A stretch of DNA of 33,191 nt from an uncultured bacterium. GTDB lineage: Bacteria; Cyanobacteriota; Vampirovibrionia; Obscuribacterales; Obscuribacteraceae. Below, piece by piece: positions 1 to 8,109 of this stretch; within the stretch, counting starts at the first letter, position 1, and each line of letters opens with the position of its first letter. The position numbers and the translations under genes are program-made. The notes below the pieces were generated by a model, which worked only from the letters and a program-made list of their open reading frames with translations, did not search any database and was not told where the DNA came from. Location of the stretch: assembly GCA_913063055.1 (NCBI GenBank), contig CAJXZK010000030.1:1-33191 (forward strand). Reading direction: 5' to 3'.

Positions 1-702
1 GGTCGGAGCAGGAGCGCCGTCGGTCGGAGCGGGAGCGTGGTCTGGTTTCGGGGTCTGACCTTGCGGTAGGCCCATCTTGGTGCGGATTTCGCCGATCAGG
101 AATTTGACTCGTTCCATCGTCTGGTCGGGCGCGCCCGAATTGTCGATGACGTGGTCGGCCAGCTCGGCTTTCTTGTCCTGTGGCCACTGGGCCTTGATGC
201 GACGAACAACTTCCTCATCGGAGAGTTTGTCGCGCAGCTTCAGCCGCTGAATCTGGATTTCCTTGTGAACGACGACGGCCCAGACAGCGCTGTACTTTGC
301 GCGCGAACCGGTCTCGAAAAGCAAGGGAACCAGCACCGCGACGATGTCGTGGGTTTTCGCCAGCTCGATGGTGCGGGTCTTCTGCAGTTCGCCGATGGCC
401 GGATGCAGGATTGCTTCCAGGTCGGTGCGTGCAGCGCTGTCGGCGAAGACGATGGCGCCCAGTTTCTTGCGGTCGATGGGACCACCAGGGCTGATGGCCA
501 GGTCGGCGCCGAAACGAGCAAGAATCTTGTCGTAGGCGGGGCCCGGGTTGTTAACGAGTTCGTGCGAGAGATGGTCGGCGTCGATGACGGCCACACCAAG
601 TTCTTGCAGTTGACGGCCAACCAACGATTTTCCGCAGCCGATCGAGCCGGTGATGCCGATTACGTAGGTTTTCTTTTGGCTATTTTCAGAGATGCTTGTC
701 AT
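1..702 (-). CDS. coaE: Dephospho-CoA kinase (partial, C-terminus beyond window)
   Basis: It phosphorylates the 3'-hydroxyl of dephospho-CoA with ATP, the last step of coenzyme A synthesis, in the cytosol. Reading the minus strand from the ATG at 702, the protein begins MTSISENSQKKTYVIG and carries the P-loop GITGSIGCGKS (about residues 16-26), followed by the family features IDADHLSHELV, a PxGxIDRKKLGAIVF segment and LHPAIGELQ, and the lid-type region with VPLLFETG. The frame stays open for 234 codons to the window edge, so the stop lies outside. The core ends near residue 215; what follows is a Pro/Ala/Thr-rich tail with repeated APAPT units, which ordinary CoaE (about 200 residues) does not have. 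A good ribosome site (AGGAAAGGG) precedes the start. Identification is from family motifs and is firm; the role of the tail is unknown. Confidence 0.93.
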   Translation of the reverse strand, partial: MTSISENSQKKTYVIGITGSIGCGKSLVGRQLQELGVAVIDADHLSHELVNNPGPAYDKILARFGADLAISPGGPIDRKKLGAIVFADSAARTDLEAILHPAIGELQKTRTIELAKTHDIVAVLVPLLFETGSRAKYSAVWAVVVHKEIQIQRLKLRDKLSDEEVVRRIKAQWPQDKKAELADHVIDNSGAPDQTMERVKFLIGEIRTKMGLPQGQTPKPDHAPAPTDGAPAPT

Positions 703-1136
703 AGAGAACCCTTTCCTGTTTGGATTTAGGAGTTGAGAGTTAGAGAGAGCAAGGCACACTTCTCCGAGACGCGACTTTGAGCTAAGGCGGTGGTAATCGA
801 ACTTCCTAAAAAGAAGATTTGATTAGACGCTTAGCTATACGGGCGCGGGTTAGAAGAAAATTTGGCCTTGAAGTTAAAAGAGAAGAAAAAGTAGACCTAA
901 GGAACCTAAGTAAATAAGAGCTAGGATGTCAAATCATGAACTGTTATCTAATGATTTAAGAAGAAAATTGCCGCAAAGAAAAAGCCACCAAGCCTCTTGG
1001 TGTGCTTGACAATGTGGTGATGCTGGGGCTTGCGGCCAACCCGGCTCAACTCATTGGAAGGATTTGATGTCAAGAAGCTCTCTGGTGGCGGCTTAGCTAG
1101 CTGCCTGTGGTTAGCGCAGTTGGCGAGAGCTATGGT
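703..1136. other. Intergenic region, 434 bp, no gene seen
   Basis: No convincing coding frame. It holds the 5' leader of coaE and, near 972-1002, a minus-strand terminator. A stretch near 1111-1130 looks like a tRNA D-arm but no tRNA fold can be completed. Confidence 0.6.
972..1002 (-). terminator. Rho-independent terminator (minus strand)
   Basis: CACCAAG (986-992), a 3-base loop and CTTGGTG (996-1002) form a perfect 7-bp stem. Read on the minus strand, the stem is followed by GCTTTTTCTTTGC, a proper U-tract. It lies about 135 bp past the stop of the small membrane protein gene and probably ends that transcript. Confidence 0.65.
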
Positions 1137-1331
1137 TTAGCCAGCCTGCGCGTCAGTCCATAGGCTCAGAATTGGTTCGGTAAGCGATGCCTCCAGCCGC
1201 GAAGGCCGGTATGTAATCGGCTCGACTGGTGTGTAGAGGTCGATCCAGCGACAGACAAAGAAGATGAACAAGACGGCAATAAATACCAGCCAGAACCATT
1301 GAGCTAATGTCATTCTTTCAGGATCAAGCAT
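1137..1331 (-). CDS. Small single-pass membrane protein
   Basis: A 64-residue protein with one clear membrane segment at about residues 10-28 (WFWLVFIAVLFIFFV core) and a soluble tail of about 35 residues. I recognise no family. The start is uncertain: the ATG at 1331 has no well-spaced ribosome site, and a second in-frame ATG at 1313 sits just after GAAAGA. Support for a real gene comes from the hydrophobic helix, the shared promoter space with the divergent gene at 1454, and a minus-strand terminator at 972-1002. Function unknown. Confidence 0.45.
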   Translation of the reverse strand: MLDPERMTLAQWFWLVFIAVLFIFFVCRWIDLYTPVEPITYRPSRLEASLTEPILSLWTDAQAG

Positions 1332-1365
1332 TGGAAATGGTTTCTCGACTTCTCCGCAGTTCTAG

Positions 1366-1371
1366 TATAAT
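1366..1371 (+). promoter_or_regulatory. Possible -10 box
   Basis: A perfect TATAAT lies about 83 bp before the ATG at 1454, in the divergent gap. No convincing -35 box is seen at the right spacing, so this is tentative. Confidence 0.3.
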
Positions 1372-1453
1372 CGCCACGCCTCTAAGATCAATCAGCATTA
1401 ACAGCGCTATTTGACTAGATGTATTACTGGTTCGTTTGCTCAACGGTGCAATA

Positions 1454-1876
1454 ATGACTGAAGGTTCCGATTCCCCACCCCGGTTGCTTGGAATTATTCT
1501 TTGCGAGCGTATTTTGCAAGATGTTCTCAGGCGCGATGCGGTCTCATGTATCAACATCTATAACGGCATCTCGGCTCGAAAGTTCCCAGCAGAAATTCCA
1601 CTTGTTTATGCTTTTGCTCAAGTCTCTGGTACCACAGGCCAATTTAACTATCAGTTTCGCGTTGAAGATGGTCTGGGCAAACTCATAGCTTGTTCTCCTG
1701 TGGCTACTGTAGAGCCTTTGCCTAACATGTATATGACTCACAAGATTGTCAGTGCTTTTTCTGGATTGACTTTCGACAGCGAAGGCATGTACCACATTGT
1801 GCTCGAAATTGAGGGAGAAAGTGTAGGCTCGCTGCCTTTCCAGGTATTATTGGTGCGCCCTGAAGTTATCGCATAG
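1454..1876 (+). CDS. Small cytosolic protein, DUF6941-like (tentative)
   Basis: About 140 residues. After MTEGSDSPPRLLG it has IILCERILQDV, an IYNGISARKFPAEIPLVYAFAQ segment, then beta-rich sequence (QFNYQFRVEDGLGK, SEGMYHIVLEIEG, LPFQVLLV). The order, an opening line with a hydrophobic strand, then 'SxxNIYNG', 'FPxxxPLxxAF', then alternating strands, is like the small beta-sandwich proteins grouped as DUF6941, but this is from memory of the pattern and not a search. No signal peptide or membrane helix. The frame extends upstream to a TTG at 1436; the ATG at 1454 is preferred as an ordinary start codon, although neither has a strong ribosome site. Function unknown. Confidence 0.6.
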   Translation: MTEGSDSPPRLLGIILCERILQDVLRRDAVSCINIYNGISARKFPAEIPLVYAFAQVSGTTGQFNYQFRVEDGLGKLIACSPVATVEPLPNMYMTHKIVSAFSGLTFDSEGMYHIVLEIEGESVGSLPFQVLLVRPEVIA

Positions 1877-1901
1877 CTTGTTTTGGCAGAAAATAAGACA
1901 T

Positions 1902-1929
1902 TTGAGCAGGCTGGTTTTCAAGATAATAG
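1902..1929 (+). promoter_or_regulatory. Possible promoter of the secreted small protein
   Basis: TTGAGC (1902-1907), a 16-bp spacer and TAATAG (1924-1929) lie about 50 bp before the GTG start at 1978. The match is partial. Confidence 0.25.
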
Positions 1930-1977
1930 ATTGGAAATTATGTGTTTATTTCAGTCAGAAATCCGTGAGGAGAAATT

Positions 1978-2352
1978 GTGAAAATTATTGCCCTGACTAT
2001 CGTTGCCTTAGCCATCGCTTCTGCCGCTGCCACCCAATCAGCCAGTGCCAAAGAGTTTGGTCGTTCTGAAAAACCTGGTGACATGAATATGTTTCAAGTC
2101 GAACCAAGTATTTTGAATGAACGTTTTTACACCAGTGGAAAAGCAGAAAGACAGCAGTATTGCGGCAAAGTTTTGCCAGCTGGAGCGCCCATTCCTGACA
2201 ATGATGCACCATTGAGCGAACAGTCAAAACCGGCGCCAAAAGAAGTAAAAGAAACTCCCTCTGCTAGCACTAACAAAGAATCTGCAATTAAGCCAAGCAG
2301 TGAAAAGAACACAGCTACAACTAAGTCTGAAGACAAACCCTCAACCAAGTAA
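1978..2352 (+). CDS. Small secreted protein with Lys/Ser/Thr-rich tail
   Basis: A 124-residue protein starting at GTG, which follows a strong ribosome site (GAGGAGA, 5-base spacing). Residues 1-24 form a signal peptide (MKIIALTIVALAIASAAA, cleavage likely after SASA). The mature part has a short segment (RSEKPGDMNMFQVEPSILN, one Cys in QQYCGKVLPAGAPI) and then about 55 residues of low-complexity Lys/Glu/Ser/Thr/Pro sequence without predicted structure. The single cysteine and unfolded tail suggest an exported peptide or envelope-associated protein. No family recognised. It is convergent with the aspartic protease gene. Confidence 0.72.
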   Translation: MKIIALTIVALAIASAAATQSASAKEFGRSEKPGDMNMFQVEPSILNERFYTSGKAERQQYCGKVLPAGAPIPDNDAPLSEQSKPAPKEVKETPSASTNKESAIKPSSEKNTATTKSEDKPSTK

Positions 2353-2364
2353 AAGTTCAAAGCA

Positions 2365-2396
2365 GGCTCTAGCGGTAAAAACTATTGGTTAGAGCC
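2365..2396. terminator. Hairpin between convergent genes
   Basis: GGCTCTA (2365-2371) and TAGAGCC (2390-2396) form a perfect 7-bp stem with an 18-base loop that overlaps the stop of the minus-strand protease gene. U-tracts are poor on both sides, so it is a weak bidirectional terminator at best. Confidence 0.45.
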
Positions 2397-5198
2397 AATA
2401 TTTGAATTGGGATAATAGTGTTTCAATTGACCGATGATGGTTTTTACCTCATCGGTCTTTCCTTGATTGCGAGCGCGATCTAGCTTTGTTTGCAGGGCTA
2501 GATAATTGGCGGGATCAATCATCACTGCCTGGTCAATAATTTGTTCAGCTAGCCATTTTCCTAGTTCGTTGGCCGATTTCATTGCCGTTGTTAGTTTCTG
2601 CTGATAGGCTGGAATGTCTTTTTCTTTTGTGCCGACTTTAGCTGAAGCAGTCTTAGTAGATGCTGCTAGTTCCTTATTAACGAGCTTTTCTTTTTCAGTG
2701 CTTTTTGGCGTTTTCACTGCTTCAAGACGAGATAAGAAGTAACCGGAAGCAGCGAGCACATTGGCGTCGGTTGGGCTGAGAACAACGGCCTTACCAATCT
2801 TTTGCTTGGCGCTTGAGAGATAGCTGATATTCTGGCACTGACTTGAGTAGATATAACCCCAGGTTGCCAGCACTCGGCCGAGAATACTTTTGTCAGTGCA
2901 TTTTTCTGCCAGGTTATAGGCTGTTAAAAGCTGGCCATCAGATTCAGCAAATAGAGTTTGCGGTGAAAGTCGCTTGCCGTCTTTATCGTCTCCAGATGCC
3001 GCTGAATTTTCGGAGGTTAAACTCGCCGATGTCAGTGGTGCAAATATATGCTCTGGGGTAAAGTTGCCACCACTTTTTTGGCAAAGCATAATCGCTAGCT
3101 CGGCTCGTGCCAGAGCTTCAATTCCTGGTAGATCTTCATGGTGGGCTGAATCAGCCACTGTTGTTAAATCGCGAATTGCTTGGTTGGCATTGCGTGTTCT
3201 AAGCCATTCAAATCTAATTGCGTCGATTTTGTCAGTTAGTTCGTTTTTCTTTTTCACTAAAGCGCTTTGCTCTAAGAATAGCCTTTGGTTGCGATAATCG
3301 AAGGTTACTTTGTAGCGACTTAGCAGCGGATTGCCGATGATTGCCAAGTCTTTGGAGCTAATTATGCCAGCTTCGCCTTGGCCTTCTAGTAGTTGCGGTG
3401 CTATGGAAAATACTGGTTTGTCAACGCGGTGCTTACCTAAATCTATGTATTCGAAACGAGCTGCACCGGTCTCAACTGGCTTGCCATCGAGACCTTTGAG
3501 TATGCCCACTTTTAATACGGGCCCCCAGAGCAAGCTTTTTACTTTGGCTTCGGAGATGTTGTTGAAAGCTGCTCCGGTATCAATTAAGAAGGTTACTTTC
3601 TGCTTGCCATCAATATCTCCTTCTACAGCAAGGCCTGACATTCCTAAGCTCGGTTTGGTATTAATGACGATGGCACCTTCAGGTATCACTACCTGGGTTG
3701 GGTCAGCAAAGCGCAGCTTCTCGTTTTCGTAGTCGACCGTCATAAGGTAACGCTTGAGCACGTTTGCGCCTATTAGGCCGGCTGGTTTAGGCCCTTGAAT
3801 ATTTCCAAACGAATTTAAATCGGCTACAGCGAATGGGACATTGGCAATTTCGAGTTCGCCCAAGGCTAGCGATTTGACCATGACCGCACCGGTTTTGATA
3901 GTGCCAGAGCCAGTTGTCATCGATACTCCGCTGTTGCTGCCCAGCGATGTTGCACCAATTTTAGTAGCGATAGATTTGTCGAGAAGACATTGAGTTGCCC
4001 CTGTGTCAACAATGAAGCGTAAGTCGTGCAGGCCGTTTACTTTGGTAGTGACTAAAATTTCGCTTGAAGTATACTCAAATGGAACAGTGATAGCACCTGC
4101 TGCAAGTCTTGCTGACGGCCGTTCTTTGGGCATGACAAAGATTTCGTCAGTGACGCTTGGATCAACCGATACTTCGCTAACTATCGTTTCTGAAACTTTC
4201 TTGTCGCCGGAATATTCCACAACCTTGAAGGGTTGCTGAGTATTTTCTACCAAGCGGAAATCTGAGTAGGTATAGCGTTTTTCGACTTTTACACCTTGTT
4301 CTAAATCAACTCCGGCATAGCTAGAGCCGACCACATAGTGATTTTCTTTGTCTATGGCAAATTTAGTTGGTTCACCATCTTCGGCCCAGACCAGCAAGGT
4401 GTCGCAGGGCTGACCATCAACGGTTGTTGGCGGCCCTACTTCCATGTGGGTGGTTGGAGAAGCGACTTTTTCCAGCAATAGCAGACCGTGAGTAATGTCT
4501 TCAGCAATGCGTTTGGCTGTAATTTGATCTGAAGGTAAAATCGTGTCACCTTGCTGCGTCCAGCACATGACGCCGTCGTAAACGGTGGTCAGTGGTTGGC
4601 CAAGAAAACTAATCGTGATTTTTTGCTTTTCGCGTTTGAGTAAGATGTCACAATCGAAAGTGTTGATGCCGTTTGAGAGAGACGAGGTTTGAACAATTTT
4701 GCCTTTTGCTCGGCAAGGAATATCATTGAATCTTTTGAAAGCAGTGTAGCCACCAATTGCTTTCATTAGCTGATCGGCCAGTAGCCGAGCTTCTTTCGAT
4801 TGAACGTAGCCGCTTTGTTGTCGTTTACTAGATTCGCTTTTAGCAGAATCTGAATTGTTTTCTTGGTGCCTGTGTTTTCCAGAGTGCTTTTTCTCAGCCT
4901 TCTTTTTTGAGCTTTCTTTTTCGTTCTCAGATACTCTTTCTCTTTCAGTATCTTTTTTTCTTTCTCTCTCTTCTTTTGCATCAGCGCGACGAGTGTGCTG
5001 GTTCCGATCAGCCAGAGGATCGTTGCCCGAAACCGGTTCAGTGATAGTCGATTTGGCAAAAGCAGGCTGAATGAAAGCTGACGGCAGGAAGGCTGGCTGG
5101 CAAATTGTTAGACTGATGCTGAGCAGGCAGTTGGCTGCTACCGCTAGTCTAAACTTCGACTGTTTAGACGCTTGAAAAATATGCAGGCCTGTCAACAT
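2382..5198 (-). CDS. Secreted double retropepsin-like aspartic protease
   Basis: 938 residues. A signal peptide occupies about residues 1-48 (hydrophobic LAVAANCLLSISL, then AFA). Residues 50-130 are a highly charged Lys/Glu/Arg/Ser linker. Residues 135-360 form a beta-rich domain that reads like the LolA-type fold (ILLKREKQKITISFLGQ, DGVMCWTQQGDT, DGQPCDTLLVW). Two aspartic protease cores follow: FIVDTGATQCLLD with DTG at 398-400 and FLIDTGAAFNNIS with DTG at 540-542, each ending in the flap-and-hydrophobic-Gly pattern (GLIGANVLKRY, AIIGNPLLSRY). The last 290 residues are helical and TPR-like. Each core matches the single-domain retroviral-type fold; two in one chain could form an intramolecular pair. 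It probably acts outside the cytoplasmic membrane. Substrate unknown. The start at 5198 is supported by the signal peptide. Confidence 0.85.
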   Translation of the reverse strand: MLTGLHIFQASKQSKFRLAVAANCLLSISLTICQPAFLPSAFIQPAFAKSTITEPVSGNDPLADRNQHTRRADAKEERERKKDTERERVSENEKESSKKKAEKKHSGKHRHQENNSDSAKSESSKRQQSGYVQSKEARLLADQLMKAIGGYTAFKRFNDIPCRAKGKIVQTSSLSNGINTFDCDILLKREKQKITISFLGQPLTTVYDGVMCWTQQGDTILPSDQITAKRIAEDITHGLLLLEKVASPTTHMEVGPPTTVDGQPCDTLLVWAEDGEPTKFAIDKENHYVVGSSYAGVDLEQGVKVEKRYTYSDFRLVENTQQPFKVVEYSGDKKVSETIVSEVSVDPSVTDEIFVMPKERPSARLAAGAITVPFEYTSSEILVTTKVNGLHDLRFIVDTGATQCLLDKSIATKIGATSLGSNSGVSMTTGSGTIKTGAVMVKSLALGELEIANVPFAVADLNSFGNIQGPKPAGLIGANVLKRYLMTVDYENEKLRFADPTQVVIPEGAIVINTKPSLGMSGLAVEGDIDGKQKVTFLIDTGAAFNNISEAKVKSLLWGPVLKVGILKGLDGKPVETGAARFEYIDLGKHRVDKPVFSIAPQLLEGQGEAGIISSKDLAIIGNPLLSRYKVTFDYRNQRLFLEQSALVKKKNELTDKIDAIRFEWLRTRNANQAIRDLTTVADSAHHEDLPGIEALARAELAIMLCQKSGGNFTPEHIFAPLTSASLTSENSAASGDDKDGKRLSPQTLFAESDGQLLTAYNLAEKCTDKSILGRVLATWGYIYSSQCQNISYLSSAKQKIGKAVVLSPTDANVLAASGYFLSRLEAVKTPKSTEKEKLVNKELAASTKTASAKVGTKEKDIPAYQQKLTTAMKSANELGKWLAEQIIDQAVMIDPANYLALQTKLDRARNQGKTDEVKTIIGQLKHYYPNSNIGSNQ

Positions 5199-5340
5199 TG
5201 CTTTGTTTCCCGTTCAAAATCTCGTGTTATTAACCGCTAATTATCGCAGCCTTGAGGCAAGACTGTAAAATAAGCTGGCGGCAAAGAGACTGCTCTGAAA
5301 CAAATAATCTGAAAATTACACCCTGCAAAGCGAGAAGACA

Positions 5341-6273
5341 GTGGTAGATAATCTGGTGGAACGTAGTATAGATGGCGCATTGAGCCATACTGGCAAGCCT
5401 TTTATTGCCGATTGCTTGGCCAAGCTCAGCCAGTGGAGAGCCAGTCATGGTGATGCCTGGATTAGTTCAGGCAAGGGCCAGAAAGTGGCTTTTGTTCCAA
5501 CCATGGGCGCTCTGCATGCCGGTCACCTTGAGCTTGTCAAACATGCCCGGGCCCAGGCTGACCTGGTTGTGGTTTCGATTTTTGTTAATCCTTATCAGTT
5601 TGGACCTACTGAAGACTTTGACAAGTATCCGCGTACATTTGAACGCGATCTTGAATTGCTTAGCCCTCTTGGCGTCGACTGTGTCTTCTATCCTACTGAA
5701 AAAGAAATGTACCCCGCTGGTCGCGAGTCCATAGTCAGTGTTGCGCCGGCCCATCCCCTCAATGACACCTTAGAGGGTGCTTTCAGGCCCAGTTTCTTCC
5801 GTGGTGTGGCTACTGTCGTGACCAAGTTGTTTACCCTAGTGCAGCCACACATAGCCTTCTTTGGTGAAAAAGACTTCCAGCAGTTGCTTGTTATCAAAGC
5901 CCTTACCCGCGATTTGAACTTGCCGCTTGAGGTTATTGGAGTGCCTACTGTGCGGGAAGCCGATGGTTTGGCTCTTAGCTCACGCAATGCTTATTTAGAT
6001 GCGGCTGCACGCAAATTGGCTCCGGTCTTGCATGAAGCTTTGTCTGAAGTGGTCTCTGCATCACAAGTTGGTGTATCGGTAGAAGACGCCGTTAAGGGCG
6101 CTACTTTGATTGTGTCTGCCGAACCGGAATTTAGTCTGCAATATCTAGCTGTCTGCAATGCCGAAACCTTCGAACCATTGCCGCCATCAGGTAAATTCAG
6201 TAAACCCTTTGTCGTTCTTGTCGCCGCTAAGCTAGGCGAAGTGCGCTTGATAGACAATATTGTGGTGCGCTAA
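5341..6273 (+). CDS. panC: Pantothenate synthetase
   Basis: It joins pantoate and beta-alanine using ATP, giving pantothenate (vitamin B5), the precursor of CoA. The signature FVPTMGALHAGH lies at 51-62 (HxGH nucleotide-binding motif), with SIFVNPYQFGP (79-89), the FRGVATVVTKLF segment, the KMSKS-like FGEKDFQQL (174-182) and LSSRNAYL (212-219). At 310 residues it is about 25 longer than usual: the conserved core starts near residue 48 and an N-terminal extension precedes it. The GTG at 5341 is used with AGAAG before it; a later start is possible but no better one is evident. It is divergent from the protease gene, and panB and panD are not in the window. Together with coaE it makes this stretch rich in CoA-pathway genes, though the two are not an operon. 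Confidence 0.93.
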   Translation: MVDNLVERSIDGALSHTGKPFIADCLAKLSQWRASHGDAWISSGKGQKVAFVPTMGALHAGHLELVKHARAQADLVVVSIFVNPYQFGPTEDFDKYPRTFERDLELLSPLGVDCVFYPTEKEMYPAGRESIVSVAPAHPLNDTLEGAFRPSFFRGVATVVTKLFTLVQPHIAFFGEKDFQQLLVIKALTRDLNLPLEVIGVPTVREADGLALSSRNAYLDAAARKLAPVLHEALSEVVSASQVGVSVEDAVKGATLIVSAEPEFSLQYLAVCNAETFEPLPPSGKFSKPFVVLVAAKLGEVRLIDNIVVR

Positions 6274-6370
6274 AGATTTCGATGAGTTTGAGCTGCCTGG
6301 CCTGGTCTAGCTTGGTTCGGGCCGGTTTGATTTGATTAGACTTGGTTTGGTTCTTGTGTTTTGCAAATAC

Positions 6371-6457
6371 TTGAGTACTCAACTATTTTTCAAAATAGAA
6401 AGCCCTAGTAGGCATACTTTCTATTTCTAGGAATAGTTGCATATACAACTATTTTTG
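6371..6457. terminator. AT-rich hairpin cluster between convergent genes
   Basis: Three inverted repeats in a row: the perfect 12-bp palindrome TTGAGTACTCAA (6371-6382); AAATAGAAAG (6393-6402) with CTTTCTATTT (6417-6426); and AATAGTTG (6432-6439) with CAACTATT (6446-6453) followed by TTTTG. They lie between panC (+) and the minus-strand gene at 6491, so they can end transcription from both sides. Confidence 0.5.
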
Positions 6458-6490
6458 AATTAGACACTATTGTTCGGTGACTTTAAGAAA

Positions 6491-6802
6491 TTAGTGCTCC
6501 CAATTGCTTACTTTCAATGGTGTGAAGAAGCCAGTGGAGCTATTCCCGCGTAATGTTTGGTCTTTGTAGCTGAGAGCGAAATCTACTCTAGGTAGAGCTG
6601 CTACTGCGCGGTCGAGAGGTTGCATCATGATAGAAAAGTTGTCGACCATTGCTTCGGCGGCTTGACCGACTTCGCTGGCGATGGTTCTTTGACCTTGTTG
6701 AAGTTGTTGCCATTCAGCTTGAAGAGCGCCTTTGAAGCGAACCGAAGCTCTCTTTACTTCAGCGATGTCGAATCTGTCGTCGTGGTTCTCAGCGATGGCC
6801 AT
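6491..6802 (-). CDS. Hypothetical 103-residue protein
   Basis: A small soluble protein with a helical, heptad-like central part (ASVRFKGALQAEWQQLQQGQ then AAEAMVDNFSIMMQPLDRAV) and a polar C-terminus ending SNWEH. No signal peptide, no membrane helix and no recognised family. The ATG at 6802 follows GGAGAACGGAA, a good ribosome site, which supports the gene. It lies 85 bp downstream of the KARI homologue on the same strand and may share its transcript. Function unknown. Confidence 0.6.
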   Translation of the reverse strand: MAIAENHDDRFDIAEVKRASVRFKGALQAEWQQLQQGQRTIASEVGQAAEAMVDNFSIMMQPLDRAVAALPRVDFALSYKDQTLRGNSSTGFFTPLKVSNWEH

Positions 6803-6887
6803 TTCCGTTCTCCAGCTCTCTTGCTCTTTGGAGCAGTTTCCTTCACGCTGGTATCTATACGGCTCTACAAATTTTTGGACAAAAAAC

Positions 6888-7904
6888 CTAAAAATTCAGC
6901 TTATCTTTCAATTCTCGCCCGGTGCTGGCTAGTTTGGAGGCGGCTTCTTTGCTGGCGTAGGCTTTGGTCACCGGTGAACCGGCTTTGGCTTCGGCGAGGA
7001 AGCTCTGGGCAAACTGTCCGCCTTCTATGTTGCTCAACAGTGTGGCAAGGCGCTCTTCTGCTCCCGCATCAATAATTGCCGGTCCAGCGATGACTGAGCC
7101 GTATTTGGCGGTGTTAGAGATGGCATCGCGCATGCCGTCCATGCCCTGGGTGAAGAGCAGGTCGGCAATCAGCTTCACTTCTTTCAAGCACGAGATATAA
7201 GCAAGTTCTGGTTGGTAGCCTTTTGCTACTAATGTATTGAAGCTGGCTTTGATTAACTCAGGCATGCCACCGCAGAGCACCGCTTGCTCGCAAAATAGGT
7301 CGGTGGTGGTTTCTTCGAGGAAGGTCGTCTGAATTGCTCCGGCCCGTGTCGAGCCAATTGCTTTAGCGTAGGCTAGCGCGAGGTTGAAAGCTTGGCCTGA
7401 TTTGTCTTGTTCTACCGCTATCAAAGCTGGTAAGCCTTTGCCTTCCAGATAGAGCGAGCGCACCTGGCGCCCAGGGCCTGTGGGGGCAACTAGAATAATG
7501 TCGGCGTCGGCTGGTAATGCAATTGTTTTATTGGTGACAGTGAAACCATGGGCGAAGACAAAAGCTTTGTGTTTGGCATTGTCTTGCTCTGCAATTTTTT
7601 CTGATGCTGCAATACCTGGGGCAATTTCGTTTTCATAAACGGCGGTGACCACTTCGTCTGGCAGCATGACAGCTAAAATTGATGCTTTGCTGCTGGCTTC
7701 TTGCACAGACATGGTGGCAAATCCGTCGGCACTTGCTTTGGCGAAAGCTTTACCATTTGCTCTGGCTCCGACAATCACTTCGATGCCACTGTCTCTTAAA
7801 TTGAGTGCGTGAGCGCACCCCTGGTTGCCGTAGCCAATGATTGCCACCACTTTATTTTTCAGTGTGGCGAGGTCGGCGTCGTTGTCATAATAGATAGTTG
7901 CCAT
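6888..7904 (-). CDS. ilvC: Divergent ketol-acid reductoisomerase (IlvC) homologue
   Basis: 338 residues, the length of class I KARI, the NADP-dependent enzyme of valine, leucine and isoleucine synthesis. It has the Rossmann motif IIGYGNQGCAHALNLRDSG (22-40), VMLPDE, FAHGF (117-121), GSTRAGAIQTTFLEETTTDLF and CEQAVLCGG, so homology is certain. Compared with authentic KARI, however, several active-site residues differ. The lysine of the APKGPGH motif is Thr142 (APTGPGR), the histidine of that motif is Arg146, and the first glutamate of the AYFE...HE metal site is Ser238 (AYISCLKE). Asp202, Glu206, Glu242 and Ser263 remain. The usual GYGSQGHAHAL is GYGNQGCAHAL. It may therefore be a paralogue with a changed reaction. 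No ilvB, ilvH or ilvD is adjacent; the 103-residue gene lies downstream and an opine-dehydrogenase-like gene is divergent. Confidence 0.88.
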   Translation of the reverse strand: MATIYYDNDADLATLKNKVVAIIGYGNQGCAHALNLRDSGIEVIVGARANGKAFAKASADGFATMSVQEASSKASILAVMLPDEVVTAVYENEIAPGIAASEKIAEQDNAKHKAFVFAHGFTVTNKTIALPADADIILVAPTGPGRQVRSLYLEGKGLPALIAVEQDKSGQAFNLALAYAKAIGSTRAGAIQTTFLEETTTDLFCEQAVLCGGMPELIKASFNTLVAKGYQPELAYISCLKEVKLIADLLFTQGMDGMRDAISNTAKYGSVIAGPAIIDAGAEERLATLLSNIEGGQFAQSFLAEAKAGSPVTKAYASKEAASKLASTGRELKDKLNF

Positions 7905-8091
7905 TTGTGATTGTTCTCTTGCTGTTACATTAAACCGTCTGGAGCTACTTGACTTAGCAAAAAGTGAAGCTTAAATGGCCAGTTTACAGCCTCTGATAAC
8001 AATTCAGGTTAAACCTTGCCGGAAGGTCTTGTCTTCCCTCTTTAATGTACTAGACTGATGCAGTTAAATGAGCTCATTAAAATCGGTAACC

Positions 8092-8099
8092 AAGGAGGG
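8092..8099 (+). promoter_or_regulatory. Ribosome binding site that decides the next start
   Basis: AAGGAGGG, a near-perfect Shine-Dalgarno, lies 10 bases before the in-frame GTG at 8110. It favours that start over the upstream ATG at 8068, which has no ribosome site. Confidence 0.7.
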
Positions 8100-8109
8100 C
8101 AGTTTTTTA

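Noticed and set aside
1111..1175. tRNA-like stretch (TTAGCGCAGTTGGCGAGAGC)
   Set aside because: The D-arm look is there, but the arms do not pair and there is no matching anticodon or T-arm, so it is not a tRNA.
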